Below, one piece after another: positions 34,765 to 42,861 of a stretch of 64,000 nucleotides of DNA. Every line of letters starts with the position of its first letter. Position 1 is the stretch's first letter. The notes beneath the pieces were generated by a model. It did no database searches. It was not told the DNA's origin and saw only the letters and a program-made list of their open reading frames with translations. Both the position numbers and the translations under genes were made by a program. Source of the stretch: Rhodococcus sp. UNC23MFCrub1.1 (lineage in GTDB: Bacteria; Actinomycetota; Actinomycetes; Mycobacteriales; Mycobacteriaceae); assembly GCF_000686025.1 (NCBI RefSeq), contig NZ_JMLQ01000005.1, positions 124,001-188,000 of the forward strand, read 5' to 3'.

Positions 34765-35880
34765 GTGGTTCTACGCATCTTCGGATGGTCGTTCGCGATC
34801 ACCGCGCTCGCCATCGTGGTGGCCTTCATCTACGGGAGCTGGCAGGCCGTCGCTCTCGTCGTGATCCTCGGCATCCTCGAGGTGTCGCTGTCCTTCGACA
34901 ACGCGGTCATCAACGCGACGGTCCTGCGCCGGATGAGCGAGTTCTGGCAGAAGATCTTCCTGACCATCGGCATCATCATCGCCGTCTTCGGTATGCGGCT
35001 GGTCTTCCCGCTGGTCATCGTCTGGGCCGCGTCCGGCCTGGGCCCCGTGGCGGCGCTCCGTCTCGCGCTCAACCCGCCCGCGGACGATGCCGCCTACTTC
35101 CCCGACGGCAGCCCGTCGTACGAGACGCTGATCACCGACGCGCATCCGCAGATCGCCGCGTTCGGTGGCATGTTCCTGCTCATGCTGTTCCTCGGCTTCA
35201 TCTTCGAGGAGCGCGAGCACACCTGGCTCTCGTGGATCGAGAAGCCGCTGGCCAAGGCCGGCAAGCTCGACATGATGTCCGTGATCGTCGCCGGCATCCT
35301 GCTGGTTCTCGCGGCCGAGTTCATGGCGGAGGACGACAAGATCTCCACGGTCATGGTGTCCGGCGTGCTGGGCATGGTCACCTACATCGCGGTGAACGGC
35401 CTCGGCAATCTGTTCCACGTCCCCGGTGAAGACGAGGAGGAGGAGACCTCCGGCGGGCCGTCGGACCTCGCGAAGGCCACCGGCAAGGCCGGTTTCTTCC
35501 TGTTCCTCTACCTCGAGGTCCTCGACGCGTCCTTCAGCTTCGACGGCGTCATCGGTGCGTTCGCCATCACCGCCGACCCCATCATCATCGCCCTGGGCCT
35601 CGGCTTCATCGGTGCGATGTTCGTGCGGTCGCTCACGGTCTATCTGGTGCGCAAGGGCACGCTCGACGACTACGTGTACCTCGAGCACGGCGCCCACTGG
35701 GCCATCGGCGCACTGTCGATCATCCTGCTGGTCTCGATCGGCGTGCACATCAACGAGATCATCACCGGACTCGTCGGTGTGGTCCTCATCGGACTGTCGT
35801 TCCTGTCCAGCGTGCGCCGTAACCGGCGCCTCGCGGCCGAGGGGCATGCCGACGACGCCAAGGTGCACATCCAGGAGTGA
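34765..35880 (+). CDS. DUF475 (TerC-like) integral membrane protein
   Basis: Membrane protein of 371 residues of the DUF475 family, related to TerC/Alx. It has about nine hydrophobic helices. Two inverted half-repeats carry the diagnostic acidic residues: VSLSFDNAVINATVLRRM in the first half and LDASFSFDGVIGAFAI in the second. TerC relatives are implicated in manganese export and tellurite resistance; the conserved Asp/Asn pairs are thought to line the metal path. GTG at 34765 has AAAGG upstream; an ATG at 34699 would add a Pro/Arg-rich extension. It sits downstream of terD in the same direction and ends 10 nt from the convergent LuxR-type gene. Confidence 0.88.
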   Translation: MVLRIFGWSFAITALAIVVAFIYGSWQAVALVVILGILEVSLSFDNAVINATVLRRMSEFWQKIFLTIGIIIAVFGMRLVFPLVIVWAASGLGPVAALRLALNPPADDAAYFPDGSPSYETLITDAHPQIAAFGGMFLLMLFLGFIFEEREHTWLSWIEKPLAKAGKLDMMSVIVAGILLVLAAEFMAEDDKISTVMVSGVLGMVTYIAVNGLGNLFHVPGEDEEEETSGGPSDLAKATGKAGFFLFLYLEVLDASFSFDGVIGAFAITADPIIIALGLGFIGAMFVRSLTVYLVRKGTLDDYVYLEHGAHWAIGALSIILLVSIGVHINEIITGLVGVVLIGLSFLSSVRRNRRLAAEGHADDAKVHIQE

Positions 35881-35890
35881 CGGGCGGACC

Positions 35891-36202
35891 TCAGAGTTCG
35901 TCGATGTCGATCAGGCCGTCCTGCAGGGCCCGCGCGACCAGGGATGCCTTGGTCGGTGCGGGCCGGCCGACGGCCGCGTACTTCTGACGGATCCGCGTCA
36001 GGTGGGTGTTCACCGTTCCGAGCGAGAGGAACATGCTGGCCGCGACGGCCGGCTTGGAATCGCAGCGGAACCAGCTGATGAGCACCTCGATCTCACGAAC
36101 CGTGAGGTTGGGGCGCTGGTAGGTGGTGCTGTCGGTGTGGCCATGCGTGCGAACGGTGGCCGAGCCGTCCTGATCCGGACGGCGCCATGTCGTGGTCGTC
36201 AC
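35891..36202 (-). CDS. LuxR-type helix-turn-helix regulator (HTH only)
   Basis: Small DNA-binding protein (103 residues) consisting almost entirely of a GerE/LuxR helix-turn-helix. PNLTVREIEVLISWFRCDSK and SLGTVNTHLTRIRQKYAAVG give the recognition helix, followed by TKASLVARALQDGLIDIDEL. There is no receiver or ligand domain in front; the first ~28 residues are polar and probably disordered. Such short LuxR proteins are common in Rhodococcus and relatives. Two near-identical 14-nt repeats lie 37-81 nt upstream of its start. It faces the DUF475 gene and may regulate neighbouring stress genes, but no target is shown. Confidence 0.8.
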   Translation of the reverse strand: MTTTTWRRPDQDGSATVRTHGHTDSTTYQRPNLTVREIEVLISWFRCDSKPAVAASMFLSLGTVNTHLTRIRQKYAAVGRPAPTKASLVARALQDGLIDIDEL

Positions 36203-36238
36203 TGGTGTGCCCTTGTTTCTCGTGTCCCTGGTTTCGGT

Positions 36239-36283
36239 CGAACTGCCGGTTTCTTCAACAGTCTCTCACCGAACAGTCGGTTT
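36239..36283 (-). promoter_or_regulatory. Paired 14-nt repeats upstream of the LuxR-type gene
   Basis: CGAACTGCCGGTTT at 36239-36252 and CGAACAGTCGGTTT at 36270-36283 match at 12 of 14 positions. They are 31 nt apart, about three helical turns. The second copy contains the dyad CCGA-N4-TCGG. The 167-nt region between the LuxR-type start and the GNAT gene end is AT-richer than its surroundings and carries nothing else I recognise, so this is a candidate operator pair. Confidence 0.35.
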
Positions 36284-36369
36284 TGTCATCGTCCCCCGGA
36301 GGATGACTCGTCACGAACTCTGCAGGACGACTGCACACATTCTGTAAAAGGCGCAGGTCGACGGACGGC

Positions 36370-36951
36370 TCAGCTGTCGATGCGGCTGCGCAGAACGTCC
36401 CGGGCCGCCGGCCATTCGTCGTCGGTCATCGAGAACAGTGCCGTGGTGCGCCACGTTCCGTCGACGCGGCGACGATGCTTGCGCAGCAATCCCTCGAACT
36501 GTGCGCCGAGCTTGCCGATCGCCGCACGGGACTGCTCGTTCAGTGCGTCGGTGTGCCACTCCACCCGCACCACGTCGGCGGAGCCGAAGGCGTGCTCGAG
36601 CAGAAGGAACTTCGACTCGGGGTTGATCCTGGTTCCCTGGGCCGAGCGCGAGAGCCAGGTGTATCCGATGGCGACGCTCCGGTTCGAGGCGTCGATCTGG
36701 TAGTAGGACGTGGTGCCGACCGCGACGCCGGTACGCGCGTCCCGCTGCAGGAATGCCCGCCGCGCCGTGTCCGCGAGGGCGGTGTCGATGTACGCGCGGG
36801 CGGTCGTGTCGTCGGACACGACGGATCCGGTCCAGCGGAAGATCGCGGGGTCGTCCGCGGCCGCCGCGAGCTCGCCCGCGTGATCGGGCGTCAGCGGCTC
36901 GAGGTGCACGTGCTCGCCGAGCAGGGGGACGGGATCGAACGGCGTGCTCAC
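36370..36951 (-). CDS. GNAT-family N-acetyltransferase (RimJ/RimL-like)
   Basis: Acetyl-CoA-dependent acyltransferase of 193 residues. It starts VSTPFDPVPLLGEHVHLEPL, the usual RimJ/L-type opening, and has VAVGTTSYYQIDASNRSVAI and GYTWLSRSAQGTRINPESKF, with FGSADVVRVEWHTDALNEQS and RAAIGKLGAQFEGLLRKH completing the acetyl-CoA fold. GTG at 36951 overlaps the stop of the GT87-type gene by 4 nt, so the two are translated together. Substrate is unknown; an amino group on a protein N-terminus or small molecule is typical for this subgroup. Confidence 0.87.
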   Translation of the reverse strand: MSTPFDPVPLLGEHVHLEPLTPDHAGELAAAADDPAIFRWTGSVVSDDTTARAYIDTALADTARRAFLQRDARTGVAVGTTSYYQIDASNRSVAIGYTWLSRSAQGTRINPESKFLLLEHAFGSADVVRVEWHTDALNEQSRAAIGKLGAQFEGLLRKHRRRVDGTWRTTALFSMTDDEWPAARDVLRSRIDS

Positions 36952-38357
36952 ACGGGTACCTCCGCTTCGGCGTCGGTCCGGCGGCGCGGGGACCGGGTGG
37001 GACGGGCGTCGAGAGTGCGGCGACGGGACCGTGCGAACAGGACGACGAGAACGACCAGCAGCACGGCGCGCACCCACACCCCGAACACCACGACGTTCTC
37101 CTCGGTGGTCGCGTCGCTGCCACTCGACAACGCGGCGAAGTACCGGAAGACGCCGACACCGAGTACGACGTCGGTGATCAGGTAAGCCGTCACCACGTGC
37201 CAGGGAACGTGCAACAGGACGAAGAACGGGACGAGCCACAGCGTGTACTGCGGTGAGTGCACTTTGTGGAACAGAAGGAACGCCACGAGCATCACCGCGC
37301 TGGTCTGCACCCAGGGGTAGGTGCCCTCCGCGAGACGTCGACGCCAGCCGAACCACAGCGCGGCGGCGAACGACACCAGCACCAGCAACGGCGAGAGCAC
37401 CGAGACCAGGCTCTGGTACGCCTGGTCGTTGGCGGCGCTCATGTCCGGCGTCGCCGACGGCACGTCGTAGAGGATCCGCAGTCCCCAGTACCAGATCGAG
37501 TTGGTCGTGATGTCGGCCTGCCGCATGCCCTGGAAGGCGAACGACGCCCGCCATCCGTCGTAGCCGAGGATCGCGAAGGGCAGGTTGACGGCGGCCACCA
37601 CGGCAGCGGCGACGGCGATCACTCCGGCCGCCCCGCGCACGTCGAGTCGGCGCGGCGACCGGCGTGCGGACACGGGGGACTCCACCCCGCCCACGCCCCC
37701 GGCCAGGACGTACGACGCGAGCGGGAGAACGAAGGCGCCCGGATAGAGCTTGAGGCAGAAGCCCACCGCCAGGAGTGCCGACGCAAGATACGCCCGACGT
37801 CGGAGCGGCATGCGGGTGGACATCACGTACACGGCGCCGACGGTCGTCGCCACCACGGGGAGTTCCCAGTTGTGGAACGCGTAGAGAACCAGCGCGGGGC
37901 CGGCCGACCAGAGCAGCGCGACGCGGCCGCCGAGGCGTCCCAGCATCCAGGCGGTCACCGCGCCGAACGGCGCGAGCAGGAGCGCCGAGTAGAGGAGGAA
38001 CTGGGCGTCGGTGTGGCTCGCCAGACCGCCGACCCACATGAGGAGACCGCTGAGCACCGGGTACTCGACGGTTCCGCCGGTGAGTGTGCCGTCGGCGGAG
38101 ATACCGCCGGTCAGGTAGGGGAACAGGTGCTGATCGATGCCGCGGTCGAGCCACAGGAACTGGATGTCGGAGTAGCAGACGGACGAGTCCTTGATGCGGT
38201 CGAAGGCCAGACTGCGTCCGGTCTCGTCGAAGGGTGCTCCCGCGCACCGCGCCTTGTTGACGTAGCCGAGCACCATCGTGATCACCGAGATCGCGGTGAC
38301 AGTAGCCGCCGTGGCGACCCCGGCGCGGCCGGAGATCGTCGCGCGGCCGGTGGTCAT
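36948..38357 (-). CDS. GT87-type membrane glycosyltransferase (second copy)
   Basis: Polytopic membrane protein (469 residues) of the same family as the gene after ponA. It shares with that gene an early KAxC element, the VCYSDIQFLWLDRGIDQH loop, GGTVEYPVLSGLLMWVGG, GFCLKLYPGAFVLPLASYV and HKVHSPQYTLWLVPFFVLLH. About ten hydrophobic helices are visible, ending in an Arg-rich cytoplasmic tail. It should transfer a sugar from polyprenyl-phosphate to an envelope glycan or lipid outside the membrane. It is divergent from rpsF (171 nt between starts) and coupled to the GNAT gene by a 4-nt overlap. Donor and acceptor unknown. Confidence 0.78.
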   Translation of the reverse strand: MTTGRATISGRAGVATAATVTAISVITMVLGYVNKARCAGAPFDETGRSLAFDRIKDSSVCYSDIQFLWLDRGIDQHLFPYLTGGISADGTLTGGTVEYPVLSGLLMWVGGLASHTDAQFLLYSALLLAPFGAVTAWMLGRLGGRVALLWSAGPALVLYAFHNWELPVVATTVGAVYVMSTRMPLRRRAYLASALLAVGFCLKLYPGAFVLPLASYVLAGGVGGVESPVSARRSPRRLDVRGAAGVIAVAAAVVAAVNLPFAILGYDGWRASFAFQGMRQADITTNSIWYWGLRILYDVPSATPDMSAANDQAYQSLVSVLSPLLVLVSFAAALWFGWRRRLAEGTYPWVQTSAVMLVAFLLFHKVHSPQYTLWLVPFFVLLHVPWHVVTAYLITDVVLGVGVFRYFAALSSGSDATTEENVVVFGVWVRAVLLVVLVVLFARSRRRTLDARPTRSPRRRTDAEAEVPV

Positions 38358-38510
38358 GAGGACAAGAGTAGGTGCCCCGGACCTCGCGCCGTGCTGTCCG
38401 CACCGTCGATCCGCCGATTTCGTGGTGAGCCGCGGTCCAGGTACCCTGGACAGGTTGCTGACGCAACGACCCTCCTGTCACGGATCGTCCGTGACCGTTT
38501 CACAGTCCAT

Positions 38511-38520
38511 AGGAGGTGAT
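38511..38520 (+). promoter_or_regulatory. Strong Shine-Dalgarno of rpsF
   Basis: AGGAGGTGAT is a full match to the 3' end of 16S rRNA, 8 nt before the rpsF ATG. It fixes the start and fits a highly translated ribosomal protein. It is the strongest ribosome site I noticed in the window. Confidence 0.85.
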
Positions 38521-38528
38521 GAGGTCTT

Positions 38529-38816
38529 ATGCGTCATTACGAACTGATGGTCATCCTCGACCCCAATCTCGACGAGCGCACGGTCGCCCCGTCGCTGGAT
38601 ACGTTCCTGAACGTCATCCGCAAGGACGGCGGCAAGGTCGACAAGGTCGACGTGTGGGGAAAGCGCCGTCTCGCCTACGAGATCGAGAAGCACGCCGAAG
38701 GCATCTACGCGGTGATCGACATCAACGCGGAGCCCGCCACGGTGTCGGAGCTCGATCGCCAGCTCGGCCTGAACGAATCGGTGCTGCGCACCAAGGTTCT
38801 GCGCCGCGGCAAGTGA
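38529..38816 (+). CDS. rpsF: 30S ribosomal protein S6
   Basis: Ribosomal protein bS6 (95 residues), which binds S18 and the central domain of 16S rRNA. The sequence [19 protein letters not shown], then [20 protein letters not shown], is diagnostic. The start is set by a full Shine-Dalgarno match. It is the first gene of the rpsF-ssb-rpsR-rplI unit, which is conserved across bacteria and couples a replication protein to ribosome synthesis. Upstream lies a 171-nt divergent intergenic region shared with the GT87-type gene. Confidence 0.97.
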   Translation: MRHYELMVILDPNLDERTVAPSLDTFLNVIRKDGGKVDKVDVWGKRRLAYEIEKHAEGIYAVIDINAEPATVSELDRQLGLNESVLRTKVLRRGK

Positions 38817-38895
38817 TCCCTCGTGTCACCGTCTCGCCCTAGGCTGACGGCAACCGAGAAGATCATGCGCTGACAAGGCACGAGAAAGAGGAATC

Positions 38896-39447
38896 ATGGC
38901 AGGCGAAACCGTCATCACCGTCGTCGGGAACCTGACGGCCGATCCCGAACTCCGATTCACCCCCGCAGGTGCAGCGGTCGCGAACTTCACCGTCGCGTCC
39001 ACGCCCCGCACGTTCGATCGTCAGTCCAACGAATGGAAGGACGGCGACGCACTCTTCATGCGCTGCAACATCTGGCGCGAGGCTGCGGAGAACGTCGCGG
39101 AGTCGCTCACCCGCGGTGCGCGAGTCGTCGTGACGGGCCGGTTGCGGCAGCGTTCCTACGAGACGCGTGAAGGCGAGAAGCGCACTGTCGTCGAACTCGA
39201 GGTCGACGAGGTCGGTCCCTCTCTGCGGTACGCGACGGCCAAGGTCAACAAGGTCAGTCGTGGCAGCGGCGGAGGCGGCGGCAACAGCGGCGGCGGGTTC
39301 GGTGGTTCCTCCGGTGGATCGGGTGGCTCGTCGAGCCGTTCGTCCGGTGGCAGCTCGGGCGGTGACGATCCGTGGGGCAGTGCCCCGCAGGCATCGGGAT
39401 CGTTCGGTGGCTCCCGTGGCGGCGGCGACGACGAACCGCCGTTCTGA
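38896..39447 (+). CDS. ssb: Single-stranded DNA-binding protein
   Basis: Replication/repair protein (183 residues) that coats single-stranded DNA as a tetramer. The OB fold covers about residues 1-110 ([51 protein letters not shown]). A Gly/Ser-rich disordered linker (about 120-175) follows, and the acidic tip DDEPPF binds partner proteins. Length and tail match the main actinobacterial SSB. It has AAAGAGG upstream of the ATG and sits 79 nt after rpsF, before rpsR. Confidence 0.97.
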   Translation: MAGETVITVVGNLTADPELRFTPAGAAVANFTVASTPRTFDRQSNEWKDGDALFMRCNIWREAAENVAESLTRGARVVVTGRLRQRSYETREGEKRTVVELEVDEVGPSLRYATAKVNKVSRGSGGGGGNSGGGFGGSSGGSGGSSSRSSGGSSGGDDPWGSAPQASGSFGGSRGGGDDEPPF

Positions 39448-39494
39448 TCCGGTACGCACCACACATGCAGTGAATCAAGATTCGGAGATTGTCC

Positions 39495-39737
39495 ATGCCT
39501 AAACCGCCGTTGCGCGACAAGGTGATCAAGAAGAAGGTCTGTGCCTTCTGCAAGGAAAAGAACACGTCCATCGACTACAAGGACACGACGTTGCTGCGTA
39601 AGTACGTCAGCGACCGCGGCAAGATCCGCGCTCGTCGTGTCACCGGCAACTGCGTCCAGCACCAGCGGGACATCGCCATCGCAGTCAAGAACTCGCGTGA
39701 GGTAGCACTGCTGCCCTACGCCGCGACTGCGCGATAA
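39495..39737 (+). CDS. rpsR: 30S ribosomal protein S18
   Basis: Ribosomal protein bS18 (80 residues), partner of S6. ATG at 39495 gives [14 protein letters not shown]; a TTG two codons earlier is unlikely. The protein has CAFCKEK and a further Cys in [13 protein letters not shown], so it looks like the zinc-binding C+ form, and a zinc-free paralogue probably lies elsewhere in the genome. [12 protein letters not shown] and [11 protein letters not shown] are family-typical. It lies between ssb and rplI, with a 14-nt gap to rplI. Confidence 0.96.
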   Translation: MPKPPLRDKVIKKKVCAFCKEKNTSIDYKDTTLLRKYVSDRGKIRARRVTGNCVQHQRDIAIAVKNSREVALLPYAATAR

Positions 39738-39751
39738 GGGGAAAGGTAACC

Positions 39752-40204
39752 ATGAAGCTCATCCTCACCGCTGATGTCGACAACCTCGGCGCACCCGGAG
39801 ACACCGTCGAGGTCAAGGACGGCTACGGACGTAACTTCCTGCTGCCCCGTGGACTGGCCATTGCGGCCACCCGCGGAGCACAGAAGCAGGTCGAGGGCAT
39901 CCGTCGTGCCCAGGAAGCTCGCGCCGTGCGCGGGCTGGACCATGCCAACGAGCTCAAGCAGGCCATCGAGGGCCTGACGTCCGTGACGCTGTCGGTGCGA
40001 ACCGGCGGCTCGGGCAAGCTCTTCGGTGCGGTCACCGCAGCCGACGTCGCCGCTGCCGTCAAGAGCGCCGGTGGCCCGGTGCTCGACAAGCGCAGCATCG
40101 AACTGCCGAAGTCGCACGTGAAGTCCACCGGAACGCACCGCATCACCGTGGCGCTGCACCCCGATGTGACGGCGTCGTTCGACCTCGAGGTCACCGCCTC
40201 GTAA
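39752..40204 (+). CDS. rplI: 50S ribosomal protein L9
   Basis: Ribosomal protein bL9 (150 residues), normal length. The N-terminal rRNA-binding domain reads [20 protein letters not shown], then [18 protein letters not shown] long connecting helix and the C-terminal domain ([33 protein letters not shown]) follow. GGGGAAAGG precedes the ATG. It is the last gene of the rpsF operon, and a strong terminator begins 22 nt after its stop. Confidence 0.97.
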   Translation: MKLILTADVDNLGAPGDTVEVKDGYGRNFLLPRGLAIAATRGAQKQVEGIRRAQEARAVRGLDHANELKQAIEGLTSVTLSVRTGGSGKLFGAVTAADVAAAVKSAGGPVLDKRSIELPKSHVKSTGTHRITVALHPDVTASFDLEVTAS

Positions 40205-40225
40205 GCATCACCGACTCGCAGTACC

Positions 40226-40258
40226 GAATGCCCCGGCCGATTCTCGGCCGGGGCATTC
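40226..40258 (+). terminator. Rho-independent terminator of the rpsF-rplI operon
   Basis: A 15-bp perfect stem, GAATGCCCCGGCCGA at 40226-40240 and its complement at 40244-40258, closed by a 3-nt loop. It is followed by a T-rich run (TGCGTTTGCGTTCGTTCTTTT). It is the most classical intrinsic terminator in the window. Confidence 0.9.
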
Positions 40259-40542
40259 TGCGTTTGCGTTCGTTCTTTTCCTGCCCGTCTCGGCCGTCCT
40301 CCGGCGCGGGCGAGGTGGTGATTCTGTGCGCGGCGAGTGTTTCCGGGTGGGTCCACTGGCACCGTCCCCAAACCTCGGAGCAGACGCGGCCCGAGCACCG
40401 TCCGACGCCGAGGGTGCGCCGAAACCTTTACGTACTCTTCGAGATGTCTTGACCAACGATGCGCCCCGAGGAGAGACCGGGCGTTCTGCACCGACGAAAC
40501 CGCACAGACCCACACCATCCGTGTCCGCCTGGAGGCTTCACC
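40259..40542 (+). other. Intergenic region upstream of the SulP/carbonic anhydrase gene
   Basis: These 284 nt between the rplI terminator and the SulP start contain no open frame that I believe; the minus-strand frame at 40208-40513 is Arg/Pro-rich and reads like a shadow. A GGAGG ribosome site at 40530-40534 serves the GTG at 40543. The promoter must lie here, but I cannot place -35 and -10 boxes with confidence. Confidence 0.5.
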
Positions 40543-42816
40543 GTGACTGCACAACTCGATCGCTCGTCCCCCGCCGAACCACCCGTACCCGCCCCGAGCC
40601 CCACACCGCGCGACCGGCTGGCGAGCATCGCCCGGTACGACGTGCCCGCGTCTCTCGTGGTGTTCCTGGTGGCGGTACCGCTCTCCATCGGAATCGCGGT
40701 GGCCTCCGGCGCTCCCGTCATGGCGGGCCTCATCGCGGCCGTCATCGGCGGCATCCTCGCCGGTGCGCTGGGTGGGTCCCCGCTGCAGGTGAGCGGGCCG
40801 GCCGCCGGCCTGACCGTGGTGGTGGCCGAGTTGGTGAACCAGTTCGGTTGGCGCATCACGTGTCTCATCACGGTGTTCGCCGGTGTGCTGCAGGTGGTGC
40901 TGGGTCTGAGCCGTATCGCCCGCCAGGCGCTCGCCATCTCGCCGGTGGTGGTGCACGCGATGCTGGCCGGTATCGGTATCACCATCGCGCTGCAGCAGAT
41001 CCACGTGCTGCTCGGTGGGGAGAGCCGGAGTTCCGCCGTCGCCAACATCACGTCTCTGCCTTCGTCGATCCTGAACGCCGAGGCGGCGCCGGTCGCCATC
41101 GGCGGCGTGGTCGTTGCGCTGATGCTGCTGTGGCCGCGCATCACCGGCCCACTCGGTAAGGTCCCCGGCCCGCTGGTGGCCGTGGTCGCGGGAACCGGCC
41201 TCTCACTGGCCTTCTCGATGAACCTCGAACGAATCGATCTGCCCGGCAACCTGATCGAGGCCGTGGAGTTGCCGGCATTCCCGGACGGGCAGTGGGCAGC
41301 GTTCGCGACCGGTGTGCTGACCATCGCGTTGATCGCGAGCGTCGAGAGTCTGCTCTCCGCCGTCGCCATCGACAAGATGCACTCGGGCAGACGCACCAAC
41401 TTCGATCGCGAACTCATGGGTCAGGGCGCCGCCAACATGGTGTCCGGTGTCGCCGGCGGACTGCCCGTCACCGGCGTCATCGTGCGCAGCGCCACCAACG
41501 TCCGATCCGGCGCCCGATCCCCCGCTTCGGCTGTGCTGCACGGTGTCTGGGTTCTCATCTTCTCGGTCCTGTTCATCGGTGTGGTCGAGCTGGTCCCCTA
41601 CGCCGCACTGGCAGGTCTGCTCGTCATGATCGGTGTGCAGCTGGTCAAGCTCGCGGACATCCGCTCGGCGACGAGGACCGGCGACGTGGTGGTGTACGCG
41701 GCGACGGTCGTCGGTGTCGTCACCCTCAATCTGCTCGAGGGTGTGCTGATCGGGCTCGCCATCTCCGTCCTGCTGGTGTTGCGCCGCGTGCTGTGGGCAC
41801 GGGTGCGTGCCGAGCAGCTCACCGAGGACTCCTGGCGCGTCGTGGTGGAGGGATCGCTCAGCTTCCTGTCGCTTCCTCGCCTCACGCGGGTGCTGCAGTC
41901 CGTTCCTGCCGGCCGATCCGTGACGATCGAGCTGACCGTCGACTTCCTCGACCACGCGGTGTACGACGCGCTGCACGAGTGGACGAAGCAGTACGAGGCG
42001 ACGGGCGGCACCGTCGTCGTCGACGAGGTCGGCGCCGTGGACATGGCGTCGGCCACGGCCGGGCCACCGAGACGCATGCCCCACATGCTGTCCGCGCGCA
42101 CGTTCATGCCGTGGTCGCAATGGCAGACCGTCGACAGCCACTCCGGGCCGTTCACCGCCGACGCCGTCACCCCGGCGGCGCTCCGGCCGGTCCTGGCCGG
42201 TGTCGAGGAATACCACCGTCGCAGCGCGTCGTCCATGCGCCCGCACCTCGAGAAGCTGAGCGAGTTCCAGGACCCGGACACGTTCTTCCTGAGTTGTGTC
42301 GACTCGCGCGTGCTGCCGAACACGATCACCAGCGCCGGACCCGGAGACCTCTTCACCGTCCGCAACATGGGCAATCTGATCCCGGTCGGTGATCCGGACA
42401 CGTCGCTCGAGGCCGCTCTGGAGTACGGCGTGAACACGCTCGCCATCAGTTCCGTCGTGGTCTGCGGGCACTCCGGCTGTGGAGCCATGCGGGGGCTGCT
42501 CGCGGACGCCCACGACGCCGACGGGGTGGTGGGTGAGTGGCTCTCGCACGGCCGGGCGAGCCTCAGTGCGTTCCGGAGTGGCCACCCCGTCGCGCGGGAT
42601 GCCGCGGAGCTGGGGTTCTCCGAGATCGACCAGCTCGCCATGGTGAACGTGGCAGTACAACTGCAGACCCTGTCGCGTCACGCCGTGGTGGGCAAGGCGG
42701 TCGCCGAGGGGAGGCTCAAGGTGGTCGGACTCTTCTTCGACATTCCCACGGCGCGGGTCGTGCTCGTCGACGCGGCCTCGGTCACCGAGCTCGATCAGGA
42801 GCAAGCGCAGAACTGA
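40543..42816 (+). CDS. SulP-family anion transporter fused to beta-carbonic anhydrase
   Basis: Membrane protein of 757 residues. Residues about 25-410 are a SulP transporter (VPLSIGIAVASGAPVMAGLI, GSPLQVSGPAAGLTVVVAEL, ASVESLLSAVAIDKM). About 425-515 is a STAS domain (ELTVDFLDHAVYDALHEW). The C-terminal part (about 545-745) is a beta-carbonic anhydrase with zinc ligands C585, H643 and C646 and the catalytic D587-R589 dyad (CVDSR; CGHSGCGAMRG), so it should be active. The likely job is bicarbonate uptake or export with interconversion to CO2. It resembles Rv3273 of M. tuberculosis in design. The GTG start has GGAGG upstream. It separates rplI from dnaB. Confidence 0.92.
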   Translation: MTAQLDRSSPAEPPVPAPSPTPRDRLASIARYDVPASLVVFLVAVPLSIGIAVASGAPVMAGLIAAVIGGILAGALGGSPLQVSGPAAGLTVVVAELVNQFGWRITCLITVFAGVLQVVLGLSRIARQALAISPVVVHAMLAGIGITIALQQIHVLLGGESRSSAVANITSLPSSILNAEAAPVAIGGVVVALMLLWPRITGPLGKVPGPLVAVVAGTGLSLAFSMNLERIDLPGNLIEAVELPAFPDGQWAAFATGVLTIALIASVESLLSAVAIDKMHSGRRTNFDRELMGQGAANMVSGVAGGLPVTGVIVRSATNVRSGARSPASAVLHGVWVLIFSVLFIGVVELVPYAALAGLLVMIGVQLVKLADIRSATRTGDVVVYAATVVGVVTLNLLEGVLIGLAISVLLVLRRVLWARVRAEQLTEDSWRVVVEGSLSFLSLPRLTRVLQSVPAGRSVTIELTVDFLDHAVYDALHEWTKQYEATGGTVVVDEVGAVDMASATAGPPRRMPHMLSARTFMPWSQWQTVDSHSGPFTADAVTPAALRPVLAGVEEYHRRSASSMRPHLEKLSEFQDPDTFFLSCVDSRVLPNTITSAGPGDLFTVRNMGNLIPVGDPDTSLEAALEYGVNTLAISSVVVCGHSGCGAMRGLLADAHDADGVVGEWLSHGRASLSAFRSGHPVARDAAELGFSEIDQLAMVNVAVQLQTLSRHAVVGKAVAEGRLKVVGLFFDIPTARVVLVDAASVTELDQEQAQN

Positions 42817-42828
42817 CCAGGGCTCCAC

Positions 42829-42861
42829 GGGGCGCCGCGATGCACTGCATCGCGGCGCCCC
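42829..42861 (+). terminator. Strong terminator hairpin after the SulP/CA gene
   Basis: A 14-bp perfect stem, GGGGCGCCGCGATG at 42829-42842 and its complement at 42848-42861, with a 5-nt loop that can pair one step further. It begins 12 nt after the stop codon. There is no U-tract, but the stem stability makes termination very likely. Confidence 0.8.

Noticed and set aside
39489-39737. TTG start for rpsR at 39489
   Set aside because: ATG at 39495 gives the family-typical N-terminus; the TTG adds only two codons.
40208-40513. 101-residue minus-strand frame between rplI and the SulP/CA gene
   Set aside because: Arg/Pro-rich, starts inside the upstream region of the SulP gene, no ribosome site, overlaps a terminator.
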